This document shows positions 42,801 through 54,000 of a stretch of 64,000 bases of DNA, in pieces. The notes under the pieces are model-generated. The model was given only the letters and a program-made list of their open reading frames with translations, was not told where the DNA came from and made no database searches. Both the position numbers and the translations under genes were made by a program. The stretch spans positions 1-64,000 of the forward strand of contig JAUCBJ010005892.1 in assembly GCA_032718475.1 (NCBI GenBank). Reading direction: 5' to 3'. Numbering within the stretch: the stretch's first letter is position 1; the number at the start of each line of letters is the position of its first letter. The stretch is from Nemertoderma westbladi. Taxonomy: Eukaryota; Xenacoelomorpha; Nemertodermatida; Nemertodermatidae.

Positions 42801-45800
42801 AGCGGCGTTAATTGGTGAAACCAGAGACTATTCATAGTGAATCAAAGCGGCGTTGGTTGGTGAAACCAGAGACTATTCATAGTGAATCAAAGCGGCGTTA
42901 ATTGGTGAAACCAGAGACTATTCATAGTGAATCAAAGCGGCGTTGGTTGGTGAAACCAGAGACTATTCATAGTGAATCAAAGCGGCGTTGGTTGCTGAAA
43001 CCAGAGACTATTCATAGTGAATCAAAGCGGCGTTAATTGGTGAAACCAGAGACTATTCATAGTGAATCAAAGCGGCGTTAATTGGTGAAACCAGAGACTA
43101 TTCATAGTGAATCAAAGCGGCGTTAATTGGTGAAACCAGAGACTATTCATAGTGAATCAAAGCGGCGTTAATTGGTGAAACCAGAGACTATTCATAGTGA
43201 ATCAAAGCGGCGTTAATTGGTGAAACCAGAGACTATTCATAGTGAATCAAAGCGGCGTTAATTGGTGAAACCAGAGACTATTCATAGTGAATCAAAGCGG
43301 CGTTAATTGGTGAAACCAGAGACTATTCATAGTGAATCAAAGCGGCGTTAATTGGTGAAACCAGAGACTATTCATAGTGAATCAAAGCGGCGTTGGTTGG
43401 TGAAACCAGAGACTATTCATAGTGAATCAAAGCGGCGTTAATTGGTGAAACCAGAGACTATTCATAGTGAATCAAAGCGGCGTTAATTGGTGAAACCAGA
43501 GACTATTCATAGTGAATCAAAGCGGCGTTAATTGGTGAAACCAGAGACTATTCATAGTGAATCAAAGCGGCGTTGGTTGGTGAAACCAGAGACTATTCAT
43601 AGTGAATCAAAGCGGCGTTAATTGGTGAAACCAGAGACTATTCATAGTGAATCAAAGCGGCGTTGGTTGGTGAAACCAGAGACTATTCATAGTGAATCAA
43701 AGCGGCGTTAATTGGTGAAACCAGAGACTATTCATAGTGAATCAAAGCGGCGTTAATTGGTGAAACCAGAGACTATTCATAGTGAATCAAAGCGGCGTTA
43801 ATTGGTGAAACCAGAGACTATTCATAGTGAATCAAAGCGGCGTTAATTGGTGAAACCAGAGACTATTCATAGTGAATCAAAGCGGCGTTAATTGGTGAAA
43901 CCAGAGACTATTCATAGTGAATCAAAGCGGCGTTGGTTGGTGAAACCAGAGACTATTCATAGTGAATCAAAGCGGCGTTGGTTGGTGAAACCAGAGACTA
44001 TTCATAGTGAATCAAAGCGGCGTTAATTGGTGAAACCAGAGACTATTCATAGTGAATCAAAGCGGCGTTAATTGGTGAAACCAGAGACTATTCATAGTGA
44101 ATCAAAGCGGCGTTAATTGGTGAAACCAGAGACTATTCATAGTGAATCAAAGCGGCGTTAATTGGTGAAACCAGAGACTATTCATAGTGAATCAAAGCGG
44201 CGTTGGTTGGTGAAACCAGAGACTATTCATAGTGAATCAAAGCGGCGTTGGTTGGTGAAACCAGAGACTATTCATAGTGAATCAAAGCGGCGTTAATTGG
44301 TGAAACCAGAGACTATTCATAGTGAATCAAAGCGGCGTTGGTTGGTGAAACCAGAGACTATTCATAGTGAATCAAAGCGGCGTTAATTGGTGAAACCAGA
44401 GACTATTCATAGTGAATCAAAGCGGCGTTGGTTGGTGAAACCAGAGACTATTCATAGTGAATCAAAGCGGCGTTGGTTGGTGAAACCAGAGACTATTCAT
44501 AGTGAATCAAAGCGGCGTTGGTTGGTGAAACCAGAGACTATTCATAGTGAATCAAAGCGGCGTTGGTTGGTGAAACCAGAGACTATTCATAGTGAATCAA
44601 AGCGGCGTTAATTGGTGAAACCAGAGACTATTCATAGTGAATCAAAGCGGCGTTAATTGGTGAAACCAGAGACTATTCATAGTGAATCAAAGCGGCGTTG
44701 GTTGGTGAAACCAGAGACTATTCATAGTGAATCAAAGCGGCGTTGGTTGGTGAAACCAGAGACTATTCATAGTGAATCAAAGCGGCGTTGGTTGCTGAAA
44801 CCAGAGACTATTCATAGTGAATCAAAGCGGCGTTAATTGGAGAAACCAGAGACTATTCATAGTGAATCAAAGCGGCGTTGGTTGCTGAAACCAGAGACTA
44901 TTCATAGTGAATCAAAGCGGCGTTAATTGGAGAAACCAGAGACTATTCATAGTGAATCAAAGCGGCGTTAATTGGTGAAACCAGAGACTATTCATAGTGA
45001 ATCAAAGCGGCGTTAATTGGAGAAACCAGAGACTATTCATAGTGAATCAAAGCGGCGTTAATTGGAGAAACCAGAGACTATTCATAGTGAATCAAAGCGG
45101 CGTTAATTGGAGAAACCAGAGACTATTCATAGTGAATCAAAGCGGCGTTGGTTGCTGAAACCAGAGACTATTCATAGTGAATCAAAGCGGCGTTAATTGG
45201 AGAAACCAGAGACTATTCATAGTGAATCAAAGCGGCGTTAATTGGTGAAACCAGAGACTATTCATAGTGAATCAAAGCGGCGTTGGTTGGTGAAACCAGA
45301 GACTATTCATAGTGAATCAAAGCGGCGTTAATTGGTGAAACCAGAGACTATTCATAGTGAATCAAAGCGGCGTTAATTGGTGAAACCAGAGACTATTCAT
45401 AGTGAATCAAAGCGGCGTTAATTGGTGAAACCAGAGACTATTCATAGTGAATCAAAGCGGCGTTAATTGGTGAAACCAGAGACTATTCATAGTGAATCAA
45501 AGCGGCGTTAATTGGTGAAACCAGAGACTATTCATAGTGAATCAAAGCGGCGTTAATTGGTGAAACCAGAGACTATTCATAGTGAATCAAAGCGGCGTTA
45601 ATTGGTGAAACCAGAGACTATTCATAGTGAATCAAAGCGGCGTTAATTGGTGAAACCAGAGACTATTCATAGTGAATCAAAGCGGCGTTGGTTGGTGAAA
45701 CCAGAGACTATTCATAGTGAATCAAAGCGGCGTTGGTTGGTGAAACCAGAGACTATTCATAGTGAATCAAAGCGGCGTTGGTTGGTGTAACCAGAGACTA

Positions 45801-47398
45801 TTCATAGTGAATCAAAGCGGCGTTGGTTGGTGAAACCAGAGACTATTCATAGTGAATCAAAGCGGCGTTAATTGGTGAAACCAGAGACTATTCATAGTGA
45901 ATCAAAGCGGCGTTAATTGGTGAAACCAGAGACTATTCATAGTGAATCAAAGCGGCGTTAATTGGTGAAACCAGAGACTATTCATAGTGAATCAAAGCGG
46001 CGTTAATTGGTGAAACCAGAGACTATTCATAGTGAATCAAAGCGGCGTTAATTGGTGAAACCAGAGACTATTCATAGTGAATCACAGCGGCGTTAATTGG
46101 TGAAACCAGAGACTATTCATAGTGAATCAAAGCGGCGTTAATTGGTGAAACCAGAGACTATTCATAGTGAATCAAAGCGGCGTTGGTTGGTGAAACCAGA
46201 GACTATTCATAGTGAATCAAAGCGGCGTTAATTGGTGAAACCAGAGACTATTCATAGTGAATCAAAGCGGCGTTAATTGGTGAAACCAGAGACTATTCAT
46301 AGTGAATCAAAGCGGCGTTAATTGGTGAAACCAGAGACTATTCATAGTGAATCAAAGCGGCGTTAATTGGTGAAACCAGAGACTATTCATAGTGAATCAA
46401 AGCGGCGTTAATTGGTGAAACCAGAGACTATTCATAGTGAATCAAAGCGGCGTTAATTGGTGAAACCAGAGACTATTCATAGTGAATCAAAGCGGCGTTA
46501 ATTGGTGAAACCAGAGACTATTCATAGTGAATCAAAGCGGCGTTAATTGGTGAAACCAGAGACTATTCATAGTGAATCAAAGCGGCGTTAATTGGTGAAA
46601 CCAGAGACTATTCATAGTGAATCAAAGCGGCGTTAATTGGTGAAACCAGAGACTATTCATAGTGAATCAAAGCGGCGTTAATTGGTGAAACCAGAGACTA
46701 TTCATAGTGAATCAAAGCGGCGTTAATTGGTGAAACCAGAGACTATTCATAGTGAATCAAAGCGGCGTTGGTTGGTGAAACCAGAGACTATTCATAGTGA
46801 ATCAAAGCGGCGTTAATTGGTGAAACCAGAGACTATTCATAGTGAATCACAGCGGCGTTAATTGGTGAAACCAGAGACTATTCATAGTGAATCAAAGCGG
46901 CGTTAATTGGTGAAACCAGAGACTATTCATAGTGAATCAAAGCGGCGTTGGTTGGTGAAACCAGAGACTATTCATAGTGAATCAAAGCGGCGTTAATTGG
47001 TGAAACCAGAGACTATTCATAGTGAATCAAAGCGGCGTTAATTGGTGAAACCAGAGACTATTCATAGTGAATCAAAGCGGCGTTAATTGGTGAAACCAGA
47101 GACTATTCATAGTGAATCAAAGCGGCGTTAATTGGTGAAACCAGAGACTATTCATAGTGAATCAAAGCGGCGTTAATTGGTGAAACCAGAGACTATTCAT
47201 AGTGAATCAAAGCGGCGTTAATTGGTGAAACCAGAGACTATTCATAGTGAATCAAAGCGGCGTTAATTGGTGAAACCAGAGACTATTCATAGTGAATCAA
47301 AGCGGCGTTGGTTGCACTGAAAAAAGTAAGTGCCGGTCGATTTTTTAACCATTGGTTATGGATAGGTACTTGCGGTAGTGATTGGTAAACCGGGGGTT

Positions 47399-47840
47399 AG
47401 TATGGATCATACAAAAATGGCTGGTAGTAACCTCCGGTTACGATATTAAACCGGCGGTTTAAGATGTATTGGTTATATTATCTGAAAAGAAACCTGTAGT
47501 CATTGCGGAATTTTACATAGAAAGTGACGGTTGTATTAAAAAGGTGGTTATTAAATTTTCAAACTAGCGGTTCTTATTGATGAAAACATATATATTTTTC
47601 AAACCGGCGGTTTTTATGAAATGTAAAATGGCGGTTTTATTTTCAAACTGTTGGTTCTTGTTAATTAAACGCTTATAGTTTTCAAACCGGCGGTTTTTAT
47701 GAAATGTAAAAATGGTGGTCTTATATTCAATCTGTCGGTTCTTGTTAATAAACACGTCTATGTAGTTTTCCAACCGGCGGTTTTTATGAAATGTAAAAAT
47801 GGCGGTTATATTTTCACAATTGCCGATTTTTACTATACAT
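47399..47840. repeat. Left subterminal repeats of the CACTA-like element (AACCGGCGGTTT family)
   Basis: AAACCGGCGGTTTTTATGAA recurs at 47601, 47684 and (with CAACCGG) 47771, giving units of ~85 bp. Diverged GGTTAC, CCGGTTAC and AAACCGGCGG cores lie at 47399-47470. In CACTA elements such repeats bind the transposase or its partner; here the role is inferred. Confidence 0.75.
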
Positions 47841-47916
47841 ACAAAGATACATTGTATAATTCAACTGGTAATGCCGTTATTACTGTATTACAGAGGCGTG
47901 ATATAATATAACTAAT

Positions 47917-49990
47917 TTACAATAATAACTGCCAGTTTATCACAGAACCACAGATTTACAATAATGACTGCCAGTTTATCACAGAACCACAGATTTACAA
48001 TAATGACTGCCAGTTTATCACAGAACCACAGATTTACAATAATGACTGCCAGTTTATCACAGAACCACAGATTTATAATAATGACTGCCAGTTTATCACA
48101 GAACCACAGATTTACAATAATGACTGCCAGTTTATCACAGAACCACAGATTTACAATAATGACTGCCAGTTTATCACAGAACCACAGATTTACAATAATG
48201 ACTGCCAGTTTATCACAGAACCACAGATTTACAATAATGACTGCCAGTTTATCACAGAACCACAGATTTACAATAATGACTGCCAGTTTATCACAGAACC
48301 ACAGATTTACAATAATAACTGCCAGTTTATCACAGAACCACAGATTTACAATAATGACTGCCAGTTTATCACAGAACCACAGATTTACAATAATGACTGC
48401 CAGTTTATCACAGAACCACAGATTTACAATAATGACTGCCAGTTTATCACAGAACCACAGATTTACAATAATGACTGCCAGTTTATCACAGAACCACAGA
48501 TTTACAATAATGACTGCCAGTTTATCACAGAACCACAGATTTACAATAATGACTGCCAGTTTATCACAGAACCACAGATTTACAATAATGACTGCCAGTT
48601 TATCACAGAACCACAGATTTACAATAATAACTGCCAGTTTATCACAGAACCACAGATTTACAATAATGACTGCCAGTTTATCACAGAACCACAGATTTAC
48701 AATAATGACTGCCAGTTTATCACAGAACCACAGATTTACAATAATAACTGCCAGTTTATCACAGAACCACAGATTTACAATAATGACTGCCAGTTTATCA
48801 CAGAACCACAGATTTACAATAATGACTGCCAGTTTATCACAGAACCACAGATTTACAATAATGACTGCCAGTTTATCACAGAACCACAGATTTACAATAA
48901 TGACTGCCAGTTTATCACAGAACCACAGATTTACAATAATAACTGCCAGTTTATCACAGAACCACAGATTTACAATAATGACTGCCAGTTTATCACAGAA
49001 CCACAGATTTACAATAATGACTGCCAGTTTATCACAGAACCACAGATTTACAATAATAACTGCCAGTTTATCACAGAACCACAGATTTACAATAATGACT
49101 GCCAGTTTATCACAGAACCACAGATTTATAATAATGACTGCCAGTTTATCACAGAACCACAGATTTACAATAATGACTGCCAGTTTATCACAGAACCACA
49201 GATTTACAATAATGACTGCCAGTTTATCACAGAACCACAGATTTACAATAATGACTGCCAGTTTATCACAGAACCACAGATTTACAATAATGACTGCCAG
49301 TTTATCACAGAACCACAGATTTACAATAATGACTGCCAGTTTATCACAGAACCACAGATTTATAATAATGACTGCCAGTTTATCACAGAACCACAGATTT
49401 ACAATAATGACTGCCAGTTTATCACAGAACCACAGATTTACAATAATGACTGCCAGTTTATCACAGAACCACAGATTTACAATAATGACTGCCAGTTTAT
49501 CACAGAACCACAGATTTACAATAATAACTGCCAGTTTATCACAGAACCACAGATTTACAATAATGACTGCCAGTTTATCACAGAACCACAGATTTACAAT
49601 AATGACTGCCAGTTTATCACAGAACCACAGATTTACAATAATGACTGCCAGTTTATCACAGAACCACAGATTTACAATAATGACTGCCAGTTTATCACAG
49701 AACCACAGATTTATCAATAATGACTGCCAGTTTATCACAGAACCACAGATTTACAATAATGACTGCCAGTTTATCACAGAACCACAGATTTACAATAATG
49801 ACTGCCAGTTTATCACAGAACCACAGATTTACAATAATGACTGCCAGTTTATCACAGAACCACAGATTTACAATAATCACTGCCAGTTTATCACAGAACC
49901 ACAGATATAGAACCGCAGATTTGCAATAATAACTGCCAGTTTATCACAGAACCACACACAGATTTACAAACTAATAACTGCCAGTTTGTA
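47917..49990. repeat. 39 bp minisatellite, about 52 units, inside the CACTA-like element
   Basis: Units are 39 bp and contain TGCCAGTTTATCACAGAACC and ACAGATTTACAATAATGAC. Both strands are open for more than 600 codons because 39 is a multiple of three without stops. The repeated peptides (MTASLSQNHRFTI on plus, WFCDKLAVIIVNL on minus) are treated as a by-product. Variants GATTTATAATAATG and AATAATAACTGCC are sprinkled through. A two-base insertion-like change at ~49713 (TTTATCAATAATG) shifts the frame. The unit's TGCCAGTTT and AACCACAG echo the element's subterminal motifs. Confidence 0.95.
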
Positions 49991-50390
49991 TATGTAAATA
50001 TAAAAAGTAAATATATATAATTAAAACATAATTTTAAATTATTAATTAAACTTGGTTAAAATTAATTAATTTATATAAATTAATTGAAATGAATTATCTA
50101 ATATGGCTGAAAAGAAGACAAATGATATTAAAATTAATAATCAAAACACTATTTTGTTGATCATCAACTAAATTTAATTAGGATATCCATAAATCTAAAT
50201 GAATTAAATATTTTCCTATATACTTAGCCGTGTGTATCCAATGTGTATGTAGAGTATTGTATGCATTGGCCATAGGCCGTAAGCGTAGGGTAGGATGTAG
50301 GGATTAGATAAGGTAGGCTTTCACCCCCCTCTCCCAATCCATGACATTGAGCTTCATGTGTGCCCTGAATGTCCTGTGCTCCTAACCAAA
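49991..50390. other. Interior unique part of the CACTA-like element, no gene seen
   Basis: AT-rich to 50220, then a GC-richer stretch (50225-50390) with no convincing frame on either strand. Confidence 0.5.
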
Positions 50391-50990
50391 CATTATTTTC
50401 AGATAACCACAGGTTTATAAGATTTTTTTTGCTCTTTATAACCACAGGTTAGTACGTTTTAACCGTGGGTTTTTCTTTTATAACCACAGGTTATAAATAA
50501 ATTAAAGCCTCTGTTTATTAAGATTACCCCAGTTTTCTCAAAAAAACCGCAGTTGACTGTTAATTAAACGGCGGTTTCGTAAAAACTGGTTTATTTGGTT
50601 GCCGTTTTACCTGTGGTTTTTTTGAGAAAACCGGCTGTTTTAAATAGTTGAAACGCCAGTTACCAGCAGTAAACCATAGGTTAATAAATGCCGATTAAGT
50701 ATTCGACCGGGAATTTGCGTTAAACCAGAACCTGAGGTTACAGAAACCGGCAGTTCCTTGCGATATAAAATACCAGAGGTTTTACAACGCATTTTTAGGT
50801 TCTAAACAACTGGGGGTTATGGAACCGCCGGTTTTACGAGAGATAATCAACCCCCGGTTTGCACAACTGCCAGTTCTTGGCAACGTTTATTTACCGCCGG
50901 TTTGTAAAAACAACCTGCGGTGGTTTTCGTTGCAAAACAACCCCAGGTAGTTCTTGCAAACCGGCAGTTTTTTAACAAAATACCACCATT
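50391..50990. repeat. Right subterminal repeats of the CACTA-like element
   Basis: ATAACCACAGGTTA-type palindromic cores occur at ~50403, 50440 and 50480. AACCGCCGGTTTT, AACCCCCGGTTT, ACCGCCGGTTTG and AACCGGCAGTTT follow at ~50820-50970. They mirror the left subterminal motifs in inverted sense. Confidence 0.75.
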
Positions 50991-51004
50991 TACTTTTTTC
51001 AGTG

Positions 51005-54000
51005 TGGTGAAACCAGAGACTATTCATAGTGAATCAAAGCGGCGTTGGTTGGTGAAACCAGAGACTATTCATAGTGAATCAAAGCGGCGTTGGTTGGTGA
51101 AACCAGAGACTATTCATAGTGAATCAAAGCGGCGTTAATTGGTGAAACCAGAGACTATTCATAGTGAATCAAAGCGGCGTTAATTGGTGAAACCAGAGAC
51201 TATTCATAGTGAATCAAAGCGGCGTTAATTGGTGAAACCAGAGACTATTCATAGTGAATCAAAGCGGCGTTGGTTGGTGAAACCAGAGACTATTCATAGT
51301 GAATCAAAGCGGCGTTAATTGGTGAAACCAGAGACTATTCATAGTGAATCAAAGCGGCGTTGGTTGGTGAAACCAGAGACTATTCATAGTGAATCAAAGC
51401 GGCGTTGGTTGGTGAAACCAGAGACTATTCATAGTGAATCAAAGCGGCGTTAATTGGTGAAACCAGAGACTATTCATAGTGAATCAAAGCGGCGTTAGTT
51501 GGTGAAACCAGAGACTATTCATAGTGAATCAAAGCGGCGTTAATTGGTGAAACCAGAGACTATTCATAGTGAATCAAAGCGGCGTTAATTGGTGAAACCA
51601 GAGACTATTCATAGTGAATCAAAGCGGCGTTGGTTGGTGAAACCAGAGACTATTCATAGTGAATCAAAGCGGCGTTGGTTGGTGAAACCAGAGACTATTC
51701 ATAGTGAATCAAAGCGGCGTTGGTTGGTGAAACCAGAGACTATTCATAGTGAATCAAAGCGGCGTTAGTTGGTGAAACCAGAGACTATTCATAGTGAATC
51801 AAAGCGGCGTTGGTTGGTGAAACCAGAGACTATTCATAGTGAATCAAAGCGGCGTTGGTTGGTGAAACCAGAGACTATTCATAGTGAATCAAAGCGGCGT
51901 TGGTTGGTGAAACCAGAGACTATTCATAGTGAATCAAAGCGGCGTTGGTTGGTGAAACCAGAGACTATTCATAGTGAATCAAAGCGGCGTTGGTTGGTGA
52001 AACCAGAGACTATTCATAGTGAATCAAAGCGGCGTTGGTTGGTGAAACCAGAGACTATTCATAGTGAATCAAAGCGGCGTTAGTTGGTGAAACCAGAGAC
52101 TATTCATAGTGAATCAAAGCGGCGTTAATTGGTGAAACCAGAGACTATTCATAGTGAATCAAAGCGGCGTTATTGGTGAAACCAGAGACTATTCATAGTG
52201 AATCAAAGCGGCGTTAGTTGGTGAAACCAGAGACTATTCATAGTGAATCAAAGCGGCGTTGGTTGGTGAAACCAGAGACTATTCATAGTGAATCAAAGCG
52301 GCGTTGGTTGGTGAAACCAGAGACTATTCATAGTGAATCAAAGCGGCGTTGGTTGGTGAAACCAGAGACTATTCATAGTGAATCAAAGCGGCGTTAATTG
52401 GTGAAACCAGAGACTATTCATAGTGAATCAAAGCGGCGTTGGTTGGTGAAACCAGAGACTATTCATAGTGAATCAAAGCGGCGTTAATTGGTGAAACCAG
52501 AGACTATTCATAGTGAATCAAAGCGGCGTTAATTGGTGAAACCAGAGACTATTCATAGTGAATCAAAGCGGCGTTGGTTGGTGAAACCAGAGACTATTCA
52601 TAGTGAATCAAAGCGGCGTTGGTTGGTGAAACCAGAGACTATTCATAGTGAATCAAAGCGGCGTTAATTGGTGAAACCAGAGACTATTCATAGTGAATCA
52701 AAGCGGCGTTAATTGGTGAAACCAGAGACTATTCATAGTGAATCAAAGCGGCGTTGGTTGGTGAAACCAGAGACTATTCATAGTGAATCAAAGCGGCGTT
52801 GGTTGGTGAAACCAGAGACTATTCATAGTGAATCAAAGCGGCGTTGGTTGGTGAAACCAGAGACTATTCATAGTGAATCAAAGCGGCGTTGGTTGGTGAA
52901 ACCAGAGACTATTCATAGTGAATCAAAGCGGCGTTGGTTGGTGAAACCAGAGACTATTCATAGTGAATCAAAGCGGCGTTGGTTGGTGAAACCAGAGACT
53001 ATTCATAGTGAATCAAAGCGGCGTTAATTGGTGAAACCAGAGACTATTCATAGTGAATCAAAGCGGCGTTAATTGGTGAAACCAGAGACTATTCATAGTG
53101 AATCAAAGCGGCGTTAATTGGTGAAACCAGAGACTATTCATAGTGAATCAAAGCGGCGTTGGTTGGTGAAACCAGAGACTATTCATAGTGAATCAAAGCG
53201 GCGTTAATTGGTGAAACCAGAGACTATTCATAGTGAATCAAAGCGGCGTTGGTTGGTGAAACCAGAGACTATTCATAGTGAATCAAAGCGGCGTTAATTG
53301 GTGAAACCAGAGACTATTCATAGTGAATCAAAGCGGCGTTGGTTGGTGAAACCAGAGACTATTCATAGTGAATCAAAGCGGCGTTGGTTGGTGAAACCAG
53401 AGACTATTCATAGTGAATCAAAGCGGCGTTGGTTGGTGAAACCAGAGACTATTCATAGTGAATCAAAGCGGCGTTAATTGGTGAAACCAGAGACTATTCA
53501 TAGTGAATCAAAGCGGCGTTGGTTGGTGAAACCAGAGACTATTCATAGTGAATCAAAGCGGCGTTGGTTGGTGAAACCAGAGACTATTCATAGTGAATCA
53601 AAGCGGCGTTAATTGGTGAAACCAGAGACTATTCATAGTGAATCAAAGCGGCGTTAATTGGTGAAACCAGAGACTATTCATAGTGAATCAAAGCGGCGTT
53701 GGTTGGTGAAACCAGAGACTATTCATAGTGAATCAAAGCGGCGTTGGTTGGTGAAACCAGAGACTATTCATAGTGAATCAAAGCGGCGTTGGTTGGTGAA
53801 ACCAGAGACTATTCATAGTGAATCAAAGCGGCGTTGGTTGGTGAAACCAGAGACTATTCATAGTGAATCAAAGCGGCGTTAATTGGTGAAACCAGAGACT
53901 ATTCATAGTGAATCAAAGCGGCGTTGGTTGGTGAAACCAGAGACTATTCATAGTGAATCAAAGCGGCGTTGGTTGGTGAAACCAGAGACTATTCATAGTG

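Larger units (their letters stand above)
32763..47314 (+). repeat. 45 bp satellite, left block, about 323 units
   Basis: Each unit is exactly 45 bp (GGTGAAACCAGAGACTATTC starts it; AATCAAAGCGGCGTT lies near its end). Across 320 units from 32881 to 47281 the phase never shifts, so there is no net indel in 14.4 kb. The main variants sit in the eight bases before GAAACC: TTGGTTGG, TTAATTGG, TTGGTTGC, TTGGTACG and TTGGTATG. Open units translate as VKPETIHSESKRRWL; the TTAATT type puts a TAA in that frame. GC- and GG-type units dominate at 32.8-40 kb and TTAATT units dominate at 43-47 kb. The open frames reflect the period of three and are not called as genes. Confidence 0.98.
47315..51004. mobile_element. 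Non-autonomous CACTA/EnSpm-type DNA transposon inserted in the satellite
   Basis: The 3,690 bp insertion has inverted ends CACTGAAAAAAGTAAGTG (47315-47332) and its complement ending TTTACTTTTTTCAGTG (51004), with one mismatch in ~18 bp. TG flanks it on both sides (47313-47314 and 51005-51006). Removing the element and one TG restores a perfect 45 bp unit. CACTR termini, a 2-3 bp target duplication and subterminal repeats in both orientations are hallmarks of the CACTA/EnSpm superfamily. No transposase frame is visible, so it would depend on an enzyme made elsewhere. Confidence 0.82.

Noticed and set aside
47912-49910. Open frames of more than 600 codons on both strands
   Set aside because: Both strands of the 39 bp repeat are open because the unit has no stop and a length divisible by three. 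No start context, flanking exon or complex sequence supports a protein.
26579-52000. CRISPR array-like repeats
   Set aside because: Repeats are contiguous tandem units without unique spacers, in a eukaryotic genome, and no cas genes are present.
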